This document shows positions 18,241 through 27,300 of a stretch of DNA of 43,993 bases, piece by piece. The position numbers and the translations under genes were made by a program. The notes below the pieces were generated by a model. That model ran no database searches and was not told the origin of the DNA. It worked only from the letters and a program-made list of their open reading frames with translations. How positions within the stretch are numbered: position 1 is the first letter of the stretch; every line of letters starts with the position of its first letter. Origin of the DNA: Anaerolineae bacterium (GTDB lineage Bacteria > Chloroflexota > Anaerolineae > B4-G1 > SLSP01); contig JALOOJ010000007.1 of NCBI GenBank assembly GCA_025454475.1, forward strand, positions 1-43,993, given 5' to 3'.

Positions 18241-18268
18241 TTGACCTTTACAGGCTTTGTGGTAGAAT
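18241..18268 (+). promoter_or_regulatory. Sigma-70 promoter of the rpsL (str-S10-spc) operon
   Basis: TTGACC and TAGAAT are separated by 16 nt, starting 10 nt after the rpoB stop. The start near 18275 would give a leader of about 183 nt before rpsL. Confidence 0.75.
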
Positions 18269-18322
18269 CACCCTTCGCATGAGGGTGCCACCTACTCTTC
18301 TGTAATCGTCACACGGGGTAAG

Positions 18323-18437
18323 CGGCTCGGAAGCCGAAACGGTCTACGTGAGGAGGCCATCGCAGCTCAGATGGCCTTCTTCAGTGCGGAGCAGGGGACT
18401 GGTGAGTGGGGCCTAGTGCCATATGCCTGGGCACTAG
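18323..18437 (+). promoter_or_regulatory. Structured rpsL leader with three hairpins
   Basis: Hairpin 1 (18323-18336) is a 5-bp stem with a CGGA loop. Hairpin 2 (18350-18381) has a 12-bp stem with two G-U pairs and an 8-nt loop; the run after it is C/T-rich but not a true T tract. Hairpin 3 (18413-18437) is a perfect 8-bp stem that ends 8 nt before the AGGAGG of rpsL. Such leaders often mediate autoregulation by a ribosomal protein; here that is inferred from structure only. Confidence 0.5.
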
Positions 18438-18457
18438 TCACTAACTAGGAGGAGAAA

Positions 18458-18883
18458 GTGCCGACGATCAATCAATTGGTGCGCAAGGGACGTAAGCCGC
18501 AGGCGGGTAAATCAGTGTCTCCCGCGCTGGCTTATAACGTCAACACGAAGCGTGGTGGTAGGCGTGAGCGCGTGGACAAAGGCAACCCGATGAAGCGGGG
18601 TGTCTGCACGATCGTGCGTACAACTACGCCGAAGAAGCCTAACTCGGCGCTGCGGAAGATCGCTCGTGTGCGCCTTTCGAACCGCATCGAGGTTACGGCC
18701 TATATCCCGGGCGAGGGGCATAACCTGCAGGAGCACTCTGTGGTTATGGTGCGTGGCGGTCGTGTCAAGGATCTCCCCGGTGTGCGTTACCACATAGTGC
18801 GCGGTGCGTTGGATTGTGCTGGGGTAAACGGGCGCCATCAGCAGCGCTCCAAGTATGGTACCAAGCACGCGAAGTCCGCGTAA
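18458..18883 (+). CDS. rpsL: 30S ribosomal protein S12
   Basis: Decoding-centre protein S12, 141 residues. [17 protein letters not shown] and [29 protein letters not shown] are the conserved loops near the A site, including the Lys and Pro-Asn positions linked to streptomycin response, all of the normal type. It carries an N-terminal insert of about 20 residues (around [17 protein letters not shown]), as in several non-proteobacterial S12 proteins. The start is GTG with TAGGAGGAG 5 nt upstream. Confidence 0.98.
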   Translation: MPTINQLVRKGRKPQAGKSVSPALAYNVNTKRGGRRERVDKGNPMKRGVCTIVRTTTPKKPNSALRKIARVRLSNRIEVTAYIPGEGHNLQEHSVVMVRGGRVKDLPGVRYHIVRGALDCAGVNGRHQQRSKYGTKHAKSA

Positions 18884-18918
18884 GCGACTCGGATGGCGAG
18901 AGCGAGGTTGATGTAAGT

Positions 18919-19389
18919 ATGTCTAGACGAAATCGTCCAGCTAGGCGACAGGTCGAGCCTGATATTCGCTACAATAGCGTGCCACTGCAGAAGTTCATCA
19001 ATCGGATGATGCGCGGGGGCAAGAAGAGTGTGGCGCAGCGGATCATGTATGAGGCATTGGATCAGGCCGAGGCGCGCGCGAGCAAGCCGGCAATCGAGGT
19101 TTTCAACGATGCGATGGCGAATGTGCTCCCCGCAGTTGAGGTGAAGCCACGCCGCGTCGGTGGCGCCACGTATCAGATTCCAGTTGAGGTGCCCGAGTAT
19201 CGGCAGCTGTCGCTGGGCATCCGTTGGATGTTAGCTGCTGCGCGGAACCGCTCGGGCCGTGGCATGGCCTCGAAGTTAGCGGCTGAGTTCGTTGACGCGG
19301 CGAATGGCGCTGGGTCAGCGGTGAAGCGACGTGAGGATACGCTGAAGATGGCGGAAGCCAACCGTGCATTCGCCCATCTTCGCTGGTAG
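18919..19389 (+). CDS. rpsG: 30S ribosomal protein S7
   Basis: Primary 16S-rRNA-binding protein of the small subunit head, 156 residues, the standard length. The N-terminus MSRRNRPARR, the hinge LQKFINRMMRGGKKSVAQRI and PRRVGGATYQIPVEV are conserved. ATG 18919 is chosen by homology; the ribosome site is weak (GAGG about 11 nt upstream). The gap to rpsL is 35 nt. In E. coli S7 represses this operon; whether it does so here is not visible. Confidence 0.98.
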   Translation: MSRRNRPARRQVEPDIRYNSVPLQKFINRMMRGGKKSVAQRIMYEALDQAEARASKPAIEVFNDAMANVLPAVEVKPRRVGGATYQIPVEVPEYRQLSLGIRWMLAAARNRSGRGMASKLAAEFVDAANGAGSAVKRREDTLKMAEANRAFAHLRW

Positions 19390-19476
19390 CGTCCGAAGTA
19401 CAGGTCTGGGGCGGCGTGGTCTGGGCCCGTTGGGACGGTGTCGACCATCGCTGATAGTGAAAGCGGTGTTCGACGG

Positions 19477-21588
19477 ATGTCTGAGAGCCTGAAGTCTACA
19501 AGTGAACATTTACTAGCGAATATACGCAACATCGGGATCATTGCCCACATTGATGCGGGCAAGACGACTACGACGGAGCGCATCCTTTTCTACACTGGAC
19601 GCACCTATCGTCTCGGTAATGTGGATGATGGCACCACTGTCACCGATTGGATGGTCCAGGAAAGGGAGCGCGGCATCACGATCATGTCTGCGGCGGTCAC
19701 GTGTTTCTGGCGCGATTGCCAGATCAACATCGTGGATACGCCGGGGCACATCGACTTCACTGCAGAAGTTCAGCGCAGTCTGCGAGTACTCGACGGTGGG
19801 ATCGTGGTGTTCGATGGTACGGTCGGTGTTGAGCCGCAGTCGGAGACTGTCTGGAGGCAAGCTCAGGAATTCCACGTGCCGCTGGTCGCATTCGTGAACA
19901 AGATGGACAAGCTGGGTGCCGATTTCAGCCATGCGGTCGGGACCATTCGCGATCGTCTGAAGGCGAACCCGATCCCCATTCAGTGGCCCATCGGAGCCGA
20001 GAGCGACTTCCGTGGAGTTATCGACCTCATCGAGTGGAGGGCGGTTATCTGGCAAGACGAGCTTGGGCAGGATCAGGAGGTTGGTCCGGTCCCGGCAGAA
20101 CTTGAGCCAGAGGTGCGTGCGGCCCGCGACGCGATGGTCGAGGCCATTGTCGAGACTGACGATGTGTTGATGCAGGCCTACCTGGATGATGAGGAGATCT
20201 CACCCGCCGATTTGCGACGGGTACTCCGACAGGCTGTGATCTCCGGTCGAGTGCAACCGGTGTTGTGTGGTTCGTCACTGCGTAACAAGGGGGTCCAGTT
20301 ACTCCTGGACGCGGTGGTCGATTTCTTGCCTTCTCCGTTGGATGTCCCACCGATCACGGGGTGGAATCCTAACAAAGAGCGGACTGAGGAGAGGCCGGCG
20401 GATCCGCAAGCTCCGTTGGCAGCGTTGATCTTTAAAATAGCTACAGATCCTTATGCGGGACGATTGTCGTACTTCCGGATCTATTCCGGCACGATGACCC
20501 GAGGGGCAGTGTATCTGAACTCGGGTAAGCATAGCCGCGAGCGTGTGAGCAAGTTGCTAAGGATGTTCGCTGACCGCCGAGAGGAGGTCGACGAGCTGGT
20601 CGCCGGCGATATCGGTGCGACCGTGGGGCTGAAGAACACGGTCACCGGCGATACCCTATCGGCGATGCATGCGCCCATCGTGCTCGAGTCGATTCACTTT
20701 CCCGAACCCGTGATCTCGGTTGCTGTGGAGCCCAGGACGGTGGCAGATCAGGACCACCTGGTAGAGGCTCTGGCTCGCCTGGCCGAGGAGGACCCGACTT
20801 TCCGAGTTAGGCTGGACGAGGGCACGGGACAGACGTTGTTGTCGGGGATGGGTGAGTTGCACCTTGAGATTCTCGTGGACAGAATGCTGCGAGAGTTCAG
20901 GGTGGAGGCGAATGTCGGGAAGCCAAGAGTTGCGTATAAGGAAACCGTTACAACTACCGGCCGTGCCGAAGTGGTCTTTGATCGGCCGTTTGCCGGTAAG
21001 CCCCAATATGCCCGGGTGGTGCTCGAAGTGAGCCCTGCCGAGGCCGGGGAGGCATCTGGGTTCATTAGTCTACTGCGTCCGCAGGACCTGACAGCTCCGT
21101 TCGTTGAGTCTGTCAGAGCTGGGGCGCTTGAGTCGTTGGATAGCGGTGTGCTAGCTGGCTATCCAATGGTTGGGATCGCGGTTCGGCTCGTCGATGCGGC
21201 GGCTGATGTGCTAATCTCTACGGAGGTGGCGTTCAAAGCTGCAGCGTCACAGGCTTTCCGCCAGGCGGTCGAATCCGCCAACCCGGTTCTGTTGGAGCCG
21301 GCGATGGATGTCGAGGTCGTGGTGCCGGAAGGATACGTCGGCGAAGTCCTGGGTGATCTCAATGCCAGGGGCGCCGACATCAGACTGATGGAGCCGCGAG
21401 CTGCAGGTAGCCAGGTGGTCCGAGCGTACGTGCGTCTAGCCCGAATGTTTGGCTACGCTACGGATCTGCGGAGCCTGACGCAGGGACGGGGAACATTCAC
21501 AATGGAGTTTCACCATTACGAACCGGTGGACTCAGGCCGTCAGACGGCTGGGCAGTTGGATGCGATCGTGTACGGCTACGGAGCTTGA
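19477..21588 (+). CDS. fusA: Elongation factor G with divergent domain IV
   Basis: Translocation GTPase, 703 residues from ATG 19477 (an in-frame GTG at 19438 would add 13). The G domain is normal: [37 protein letters not shown] and [12 protein letters not shown]. Domains III and V are normal too ([31 protein letters not shown]). Domain IV departs from the family. The GGRGQYG loop is AGKPQYA (506-512), the GGxIPxE block is RPQDLTAPF, and the tip YHDVDSSE is ADVLISTE, so the His equivalent to E. coli His583 is Asp577. Its place between rpsG and tuf argues that it is the main EF-G, but it could be a paralogue that took the locus. Confidence 0.95.
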   Translation: MSESLKSTSEHLLANIRNIGIIAHIDAGKTTTTERILFYTGRTYRLGNVDDGTTVTDWMVQERERGITIMSAAVTCFWRDCQINIVDTPGHIDFTAEVQRSLRVLDGGIVVFDGTVGVEPQSETVWRQAQEFHVPLVAFVNKMDKLGADFSHAVGTIRDRLKANPIPIQWPIGAESDFRGVIDLIEWRAVIWQDELGQDQEVGPVPAELEPEVRAARDAMVEAIVETDDVLMQAYLDDEEISPADLRRVLRQAVISGRVQPVLCGSSLRNKGVQLLLDAVVDFLPSPLDVPPITGWNPNKERTEERPADPQAPLAALIFKIATDPYAGRLSYFRIYSGTMTRGAVYLNSGKHSRERVSKLLRMFADRREEVDELVAGDIGATVGLKNTVTGDTLSAMHAPIVLESIHFPEPVISVAVEPRTVADQDHLVEALARLAEEDPTFRVRLDEGTGQTLLSGMGELHLEILVDRMLREFRVEANVGKPRVAYKETVTTTGRAEVVFDRPFAGKPQYARVVLEVSPAEAGEASGFISLLRPQDLTAPFVESVRAGALESLDSGVLAGYPMVGIAVRLVDAAADVLISTEVAFKAAASQAFRQAVESANPVLLEPAMDVEVVVPEGYVGEVLGDLNARGADIRLMEPRAAGSQVVRAYVRLARMFGYATDLRSLTQGRGTFTMEFHHYEPVDSGRQTAGQLDAIVYGYGA

Positions 21589-21681
21589 GTGCACGAAGGC
21601 ATACGTGCTACGCGGGTTGGCACATAATCGATCACACCAGTAGTTGAGATAATCTGTAAGTAGAATAAGGAGAGGCAAGCA

Positions 21682-22902
21682 ATGGCTAAAGAGGTTTTCG
21701 AGCGAACGAAGCCACATGTGAACGTTGGGACCATTGGTCACATCGATCACGGTAAGACGACTCTGACCGCTGCGATTACGCGGACCCTGGCCACCAAGGG
21801 ATGGGCCGAATTCAAGGCCTACGATGAGGTCGCCAAGGCCGATGCAAAGATGTTCCGCCGTGATGCGACCAAGATCCTCACGGTGGCCATCTCGCATGTT
21901 GAGTACGAGACCGAGAATCGCCACTACGCGCACGTGGACTGCCCGGGTCACCGCGACTACATCAAGAATATGATCACCGGCGCCGCCCAGATGGACGGCG
22001 CGATCCTGGTCGTTTCCGCTGTTGATGGTCCGATGCCCCAGACGCGCGAGCACATCCTGTTGGCGCGCCAGGTTGAGGTCCCTGCCGTGGTAGTGTATCT
22101 GAACAAGGTCGACCTGATGGACGATCCGGAACTGCTGGAGCTTGTGGAACTGGAGATTCGTGAGCTGCTGAGCTCGTACCAGTTCCCTGGTGACGAGACC
22201 CCGGTGGTGCACGGCTCCGCGTTGCAGGCGCTGTCATGCACGAGCAGTGATCCGAACGACCCAGCCTACGCCTCCATCTGGGAGCTCATGCGCGTCGTGG
22301 ATGAGTATATTCCCACGCCCGTTCGCGATGAGGAAAAGCCCTTCCTGATGCCCATCGAGGATGTGTTCTCGATCAAGGGCCGCGGTACGGTTGTGACGGG
22401 TCGTGTCGATCGCGGTACTCTGAAGCCCAACACCGAGGTCGAGTTGGTGGGTGATATGTACGAGAAGCCGCGTCGCACTGTGGTCACCTCGATGGAGATG
22501 TTCCACAAGACGCTGCCCATCGTGCAGGCGGGTGACAACGCCGGCCTGCTGCTGCGTGGCGTGGGTAAGGAAGAGGTCGGCCGTGGTGTAGTCGTTGCGG
22601 CCCCCGGATCGATCCAGGCTCGGCGAGAGTTTGAGGCCAACGTCTACATACTCCGCAAGGATGAGGGCGGTCGTCACAAGCCCTTCTTCACGGGCTACAA
22701 GCCGCAGTTCTACATTAACACGATGGACATCACCGGCACGGTCGCGTTGCCGGAGGGTGTCGAGATGGTCATGCCCGGTGACAGCACCACGATGGGCGTG
22801 GAGCTGGGGAGCCCGGTCGCCCTCGAGTCCGGTCACCGCTTCGCGATTCGCGAGGGTGGTCTGACGGTTGGCGCTGGCGTTATCACGAAGATCATTGCCT
22901 AG
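21682..22902 (+). CDS. tuf: Elongation factor Tu with aberrant switch I
   Basis: EF-Tu, 406 residues, which delivers aminoacyl-tRNA. The P-loop GHIDHGKTT (19-27), DCPGH (86-90), NKVD and all of domains II and III ([48 protein letters not shown]) are normal. The effector loop is not: the usual IDxAPEEKARGITI is replaced by [19 protein letters not shown] (50-68), five residues longer and without Arg-Gly-Ile. The Mg-binding Thr position seems kept (Thr67). CPGHADY is CPGHRDY (Arg91), as in archaeal/eukaryal EF-1A. The frame is continuous and codon use looks normal, so this is not a simple frameshift. AAGGAGAGG precedes ATG. Confidence 0.96.
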   Translation: MAKEVFERTKPHVNVGTIGHIDHGKTTLTAAITRTLATKGWAEFKAYDEVAKADAKMFRRDATKILTVAISHVEYETENRHYAHVDCPGHRDYIKNMITGAAQMDGAILVVSAVDGPMPQTREHILLARQVEVPAVVVYLNKVDLMDDPELLELVELEIRELLSSYQFPGDETPVVHGSALQALSCTSSDPNDPAYASIWELMRVVDEYIPTPVRDEEKPFLMPIEDVFSIKGRGTVVTGRVDRGTLKPNTEVELVGDMYEKPRRTVVTSMEMFHKTLPIVQAGDNAGLLLRGVGKEEVGRGVVVAAPGSIQARREFEANVYILRKDEGGRHKPFFTGYKPQFYINTMDITGTVALPEGVEMVMPGDSTTMGVELGSPVALESGHRFAIREGGLTVGAGVITKIIA

Positions 22903-22928
22903 TTCGAGGCAATCCCACAGGGTGGTGT

Positions 22929-23237
22929 ATGGCTAAACAACGCATTCGCATTCGGCTGAAGGGATACGATCACCGCATTCTGGACGAGTCCGCCCGGCGG
23001 ATCGTTGAGGCTGCGGAGCGCACTGGTGCTCACGTCGCGGGACCTGTGCCCCTGCCCACTCGGATTGAGCGATATACAGTTCGTCGCTCACCGTATATCG
23101 ATAAGGACACGCATGAGCACTTCGAGATTCGCACGCATAAGCGGCTGATCGATATCCAGGATCCGGATTCGAAGACGATCGACACGTTGATGCGGCTCAA
23201 TATGCCGGCGGGTGTCGATATCGAGATCAAGCTGTAG
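22929..23237 (+). CDS. rpsJ: 30S ribosomal protein S10
   Basis: S10 (NusE), 102 residues, the standard length, part of the 30S head and of antitermination complexes. [21 protein letters not shown] at the start, GPVPLPTR and [22 protein letters not shown] are fully conserved. It lies 26 nt after tuf, so the str and S10 clusters are joined. A 200-nt gap with a very stable hairpin follows. Confidence 0.99.
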   Translation: MAKQRIRIRLKGYDHRILDESARRIVEAAERTGAHVAGPVPLPTRIERYTVRRSPYIDKDTHEHFEIRTHKRLIDIQDPDSKTIDTLMRLNMPAGVDIEIKL

Positions 23238-23259
23238 TTCGCCTGGTCTGTGCATAGCT

Positions 23260-23326
23260 GACACCTCTGCCCCCCCCGGTCTTCGGCTCTCTAAGTGTCA
23301 GGCCGATGCCGGGGGGGGATGGTGTC
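23260..23326 (+). promoter_or_regulatory. Long G/C-run hairpin in the rpsJ-rplC leader
   Basis: The outer stem pairs GACACC (23260-23265) with GGTGTC (23321-23326). The middle stem pairs eight C plus GG (23270-23279) with CC plus eight G (23309-23318). The inner stem pairs TCGGC with GCCGA (23283-23287, 23302-23306). A second GTGTC copy in the apical part (23295-23299) could pair with the 5' GACAC instead, so two conformers are possible. It lies 112 nt before rplC and may be an L4-type or other autoregulatory leader; that is inference. Confidence 0.55.
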
Positions 23327-23438
23327 GGGATAATAGGGATGATGCGGCGTGCCAAGAGCACGGTCCAAGCGGCTACATAACCGTAGTGGCCCGAAGTGTT
23401 GACTGGGCTCGAGCGCTGGCAGTCCCAAGGAGGAATTG

Positions 23439-24086
23439 GTGAAAGGTATTCTTGGACGGAAGGTTGGTATGACTCAGATTTACCAGCAGGACGGCACAGT
23501 TGTGCCGGTCACTGTTGTCGAGGCTGGGCCGTGCTTCGTGACCCAGTTGCGGCTGCCCGAGCGAGATGGTTACCGGGCGGTGCAGCTTGGTTTTGGTCCT
23601 GCGAAGATCAAGCATCTTAGCAAGGGCCAGCAAGGTCACCTGGCAACTGCAGGTGTGCCGCAGTTGCGCCATCTACGTGAGGTGCGGACCCGAGAAGATG
23701 AGGTCTACACCCTCGGGGAGCGGATCTTGGTTGATGTCTTTGAGCCAGGTGAGCGCGTAGATATCCAGGGCACATCCAAGGGCCGTGGTTTTGCGGGTGT
23801 GGTGAAGCGTCATCACTTCGCGGGCGGCCCTCACACCCACGGCCAGTCTGACCGCGAGCGGGCGCCCGGTTCCATCGGTGCGTGCGCTACGCCCGGTAGA
23901 GTCTGGAAAGGCCAGAAGATGCCAGGTCAGCTCGGGAACAAGCAGACCACTGTGCAGAATTTGGAAGTAGTGTTGGTTGATCCGGAGCGAAACCTCCTGG
24001 CCGTGCGCGGCTCTGTGCCCGGACCAAAGGGAGCCCTGGTTCTGATCAGGGGCGTCCGTAAGCAGCGGGTCGCCAAAGGAGGCTAG
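23439..24086 (+). CDS. rplC: 50S ribosomal protein L3
   Basis: L3, 215 residues, an early assembly protein near the peptidyl transferase centre. KGILGRKVGMTQIY, GTSKGRGFAGVVKRHHF and GGPHTHGQSDRERAPGSIGA are the conserved core, with the methylatable Gln in the HGQSD loop. GTG 23439 is preferred over TTG 23436 because AAGGAGG then lies 5 nt upstream. Confidence 0.98.
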   Translation: MKGILGRKVGMTQIYQQDGTVVPVTVVEAGPCFVTQLRLPERDGYRAVQLGFGPAKIKHLSKGQQGHLATAGVPQLRHLREVRTREDEVYTLGERILVDVFEPGERVDIQGTSKGRGFAGVVKRHHFAGGPHTHGQSDRERAPGSIGACATPGRVWKGQKMPGQLGNKQTTVQNLEVVLVDPERNLLAVRGSVPGPKGALVLIRGVRKQRVAKGG

Positions 24087-24088
24087 CC

Positions 24089-24757
24089 ATGCTTATTCCC
24101 GTCGTGAACATGCAAGGGGAAAAGGTCGGCGAGGTCACTCTGCGACCTGAGATCTATGAGGTCACGGTCAACGTTCCGTTGATGCACCAGGCGCTGGTGC
24201 GGCAGTTGGCCAACGCCCGACTGGGCACGCACTCGGTCAAGACCCGGGGTGAGAATAACCGCTCGAAGGCAAAGTGGTATCGCCAGAAGGGTACCGGGCG
24301 TGCTCGGCACGGAAGTCGAAACGCCCCGATCTTCGTGGGTGGTGGTATCGCTCACGGGCCGAAGCCACGGACCTACGTAAAGAAGATGCCCAAGAAGATG
24401 CGTCAGGCCGCACTGCGCTCGGCGCTGTCTGCAAAGGCTGCGGCTCAGCAGGTGGTGGTGGTGGATGAGTTGCGGATGGACGCTCCGAAGACGAAGGAGA
24501 TTGTTGCCACATTGCGGCGGATGTCGGCCGATCAGGGTCGAACGCTCGTCCTGCTGCCGGAGCGCAATTCCTCTGTCGAGCTGTCTGTGCGTAACCTGCC
24601 GACGGCCAGGACGTTGCGGGCTCAGTACCTGAACGTTCGTGATCTGTTGAACTCCGATACGCTGGTATTGCCGTTAGCATCGGTTGAGGCCATCGATACG
24701 CTTCTGGGTGCAGGTGTCCCTAGCCCTGTTGGTGATGGGGTAGGGGCCGAGGAGTAA
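24089..24757 (+). CDS. rplD: 50S ribosomal protein L4
   Basis: L4, 222 residues. The tunnel-lining loop is seen as KWYRQKGTGRARHGSRNAPIFVGGGIAHGPKPR, with NVRDLLNSDTLVL in the C-terminal part. The start follows the L3 stop by 2 nt with AAAGGAGG upstream. In E. coli L4 represses the S10 operon; here the structured gap before rplC could be its target. The last 15 residues are a variable Gly/Val tail. Confidence 0.98.
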   Translation: MLIPVVNMQGEKVGEVTLRPEIYEVTVNVPLMHQALVRQLANARLGTHSVKTRGENNRSKAKWYRQKGTGRARHGSRNAPIFVGGGIAHGPKPRTYVKKMPKKMRQAALRSALSAKAAAQQVVVVDELRMDAPKTKEIVATLRRMSADQGRTLVLLPERNSSVELSVRNLPTARTLRAQYLNVRDLLNSDTLVLPLASVEAIDTLLGAGVPSPVGDGVGAEE

Positions 24758-24762
24758 GGTTG

Positions 24763-25050
24763 ATGAACATCTATGACATTATCGTACGACCGTTGGAGAC
24801 GGAGAAGGCCTTCGCGCTGCGCGATCAGACCAAGTATGTCTTCGTGGTCCATAAGGATGCGAACAAGCTGGAGATAAAGCGCGCGGTTGAGGAGATCTAT
24901 CGTGTGGATGTGGATCGTGTGCGCACGATGGTGATGCCGGGCAAGGCGAACAAGACGCGCGGACGGCGCGTTGTGCGCCGACGGGCGCCCTGGAAGAAGG
25001 CCGTGGTGACTCTGGCCGGCGGTGGGCGGATTGAGGCATTGGAGGCGTAA
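24763..25050 (+). CDS. rplW: 50S ribosomal protein L23
   Basis: L23, 95 residues, at the tunnel exit where trigger factor and SRP dock. [17 protein letters not shown] and [22 protein letters not shown] are conserved, with the basic loop [23 protein letters not shown] 24763 is chosen; a TTG directly before it is less likely. It is 5 nt after L4. Confidence 0.97.
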   Translation: MNIYDIIVRPLETEKAFALRDQTKYVFVVHKDANKLEIKRAVEEIYRVDVDRVRTMVMPGKANKTRGRRVVRRRAPWKKAVVTLAGGGRIEALEA

Positions 25051-25051
25051 T

Positions 25052-25900
25052 ATGGCGATAAAGAAGTTCAGCCCAACGACGCCCGGTCGTCGCAACTTGG
25101 TTGGCCAGACGTTTGAAGAGATCACGCGTTCAACACCCGAAAAGACCTTGGTGCGCCAGCTCAGCAAACGAGGTGGGCGCAACGCCTATGGACGCATCAC
25201 GGTGCGGCACCAAGGTGGCGGACATGCTCGGAAATACCGCGTGATCGATTTCAAGCGGAACAAGTATGACATTCCGGCACGTGTCGACTCGATCGAGTAC
25301 GATCCAAATCGTTCTGCGCGTATCGCGCTCTTGGTCTACGCTGATGGTGAGAAGCGCTACATTCTAGCGCCTATGGGGCTGAAGGTGGGAGATATGGTCT
25401 TCAGCTCAACAACCGATGCTGAAGTCAGAGTGGGGAACGCGCTGCCCCTCGAGCGCATCCCGATGGGTACTTTGGTGCACAACGTTGAGCTGCATCCGGG
25501 ACGTGGCGGACAGATGGTTCGTGCGGCGGGCGCCGTGGCGCAGTTGATGGCCCGTGAGGGTGACTACGTCACGTTGCGTCTACCAAGCGGCGAGATCCGC
25601 ATGGTACGTAAGATCTGTATGGCCACTGTGGGCCAGGTCGGCAATCTTGACCACGCCAACATCCAGTTGGGTAAGGCCGGTCGAAAGCGCTGGTTGGGCA
25701 AGAGGCCAGAAGTCCGCGGCTCGGCGATGTCGCCACGCGACCATCCCCATGGGGGTGGTGAGGGACGAAGTCCGGCGGGTATGCCAGGTCCCAAGTCGCC
25801 CTGGGGTTGGCGCACGTTGGGCAGGAAGACGCGCCACAATAAGGCGACGGATCAGTTCATCGTTCGGCGGCGTCAGTCTGGCTCTCGCCAGCGGCGCTAG
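25052..25900 (+). CDS. rplB: 50S ribosomal protein L2
   Basis: L2, 282 residues, needed for subunit joining and peptidyl transfer. [23 protein letters not shown] and GDMVFSS lie in the N-part. The catalytic-centre region is [17 protein letters not shown] with the conserved His, and the end [14 protein letters not shown] is extended and basic. ATG follows the L23 stop by 1 nt, with GGAGG inside the L23 end. Confidence 0.98.
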   Translation: MAIKKFSPTTPGRRNLVGQTFEEITRSTPEKTLVRQLSKRGGRNAYGRITVRHQGGGHARKYRVIDFKRNKYDIPARVDSIEYDPNRSARIALLVYADGEKRYILAPMGLKVGDMVFSSTTDAEVRVGNALPLERIPMGTLVHNVELHPGRGGQMVRAAGAVAQLMAREGDYVTLRLPSGEIRMVRKICMATVGQVGNLDHANIQLGKAGRKRWLGKRPEVRGSAMSPRDHPHGGGEGRSPAGMPGPKSPWGWRTLGRKTRHNKATDQFIVRRRQSGSRQRR

Positions 25901-25917
25901 CAAGGGAGGAGAGTGTC

Positions 25918-26202
25918 ATGTCACGTTCCTTGAAAAAAGGGCCGTACGTCGAGCCGAAGCTGCTGCAGAAGATCGAGGAGATGAACCGGACCGGCACGAA
26001 GCGCGTCATCCGGACGTGGTCTCGAGCATCGGTGATCTTCCCGCAGATGGTAGGGCACACGCTTGCCGTTCACGATGGCCGCCGGCACGTGCCGATCTAT
26101 GTCACCGAGAATATGGTGGGCCATCGCCTGGGTGAGTTTGCGCCTACGCGGACCTTCCGCGGCCACGTGGCTCGTGAGAAGAAAGTCCGGATAGGGGGCT
26201 AA
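25918..26202 (+). CDS. rpsS: 30S ribosomal protein S19
   Basis: S19, 94 residues, the standard length, in the 30S head next to S13. [60 protein letters not shown] are conserved in order. GGGAGGAGAG precedes ATG. Confidence 0.98.
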   Translation: MSRSLKKGPYVEPKLLQKIEEMNRTGTKRVIRTWSRASVIFPQMVGHTLAVHDGRRHVPIYVTENMVGHRLGEFAPTRTFRGHVAREKKVRIGG

Positions 26203-26205
26203 AGT

Positions 26206-26562
26206 ATGGCTGAGACAGTTCGGGCCACGGCTCGTTACATCCCGATGTCACCGATGAAGGTGCGACGGATTGTCGATGTTGTGCGGGGGATGGGTGCACA
26301 GGCGGCGATCGATGCCCTCGGTTCACTCCCTCATGCGGCGGCACTTCCGGTGTCAAAGTTGATTCGTTCAGCGGTTGCGAATGCCGACGAGATCGGGTTG
26401 GACATCAACAGCCTGTTCATCGCGCAGATTGCTGCGGATGAAGCGCCCGGTGTGATGCCTGGCAAAGGCTGGCGCGCAGCCTGGGGCAGCCGCGGGCGGT
26501 ATCGCCCCATCCGCAAGCGTTCGTCCCATATCACCGTCGTTCTTGAAGAGCGACAGGGCTAA
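26206..26562 (+). CDS. rplV: 50S ribosomal protein L22
   Basis: L22, 118 residues. [19 protein letters not shown] is the conserved N-part. The tunnel hairpin region [36 protein letters not shown] is present, ending close after the hairpin as usual. It starts 3 nt after S19. Confidence 0.98.
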   Translation: MAETVRATARYIPMSPMKVRRIVDVVRGMGAQAAIDALGSLPHAAALPVSKLIRSAVANADEIGLDINSLFIAQIAADEAPGVMPGKGWRAAWGSRGRYRPIRKRSSHITVVLEERQG

Positions 26563-26582
26563 AGGCACTAAGGAGGTTTGAC

Positions 26583-27269
26583 TTGGGACGCAAGGTTCAT
26601 CCCTACGGATTTCGTCTGAAGGTGGTCCGGGATTGGCGATCTCGGTGGTTTGCCCAGGGCCGTGAGTACGCAAACCTGCTGGATGAGGATCGCAAGGTCC
26701 GAGAGTTAGTGCAGCGTGTGATGGTCGAGCGGTCGCGCGATGGGCAAGGTGGTGTGTCTCGCGTTGAAATCGAGCGGTTCCCGCCCAATCAGGTGTCGGT
26801 CATCATCTGGACGTCACGTCCCGGCATCGTGATCGGGCGCAAGGGCGACAATGTCAAGGCGTTGCGTAAGGATATCGAGGACATGACCGGCGGAAAGCAC
26901 GTCCATATCGATGTCCACGAAGTCGAGCAGCCTGACCTCGACGCCACACTGGTTGCTGAGAACATCGTCTCGCAGCTCGAGAAGCGTATCTACCACAATC
27001 GCGCGATCAAACGTGCGGTGCGGCAGGCGATGCGTGCCGGAGCTGAAGGCGTGAAGGTGATGTGCAGCGGGCGCCTTTCGGGCTCTGAGATGGCGCGGAC
27101 GACCTGGATGCGCGAGGGGCGCGTGCCCCTGCAGACGCTGCGTGCCGACATCGACTACGCTCAGAATGAGGCGCTCACGACCTATGGACGGATCGGCGTA
27201 AAGGTGTGGATCTACAAGGGCGAGGTTCTGCCTCAGAAGCCAGTAGTTGCCCTGGAAGAAGCCAACTAG
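26583..27269 (+). CDS. rpsC: 30S ribosomal protein S3
   Basis: S3, 228 residues, at the mRNA entry site. The start is TTG, decided by [17 protein letters not shown] matching the family N-terminus and AAGGAGG 7 nt upstream. The KH domain motif is [18 protein letters not shown] (residues 79-96); the C-terminal [29 protein letters not shown] is conserved. Confidence 0.98.
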   Translation: MGRKVHPYGFRLKVVRDWRSRWFAQGREYANLLDEDRKVRELVQRVMVERSRDGQGGVSRVEIERFPPNQVSVIIWTSRPGIVIGRKGDNVKALRKDIEDMTGGKHVHIDVHEVEQPDLDATLVAENIVSQLEKRIYHNRAIKRAVRQAMRAGAEGVKVMCSGRLSGSEMARTTWMREGRVPLQTLRADIDYAQNEALTTYGRIGVKVWIYKGEVLPQKPVVALEEAN

Positions 27270-27300
27270 CCCGCTGGTTCTTGGCTAAGGAGATTGAGCT

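Noticed and set aside
21830-21900. Frameshift pair as the explanation of the odd EF-Tu loop
   Set aside because: Reading the other two forward frames here does not restore APEEKARGITI, and the loop is five codons longer with no stop, so a compensated frameshift does not explain it.
23268-23320. G/C runs as part of a CRISPR or mobile element end
   Set aside because: There is a single inverted pair, no repeated units with spacers, no target duplication and no transposase nearby.
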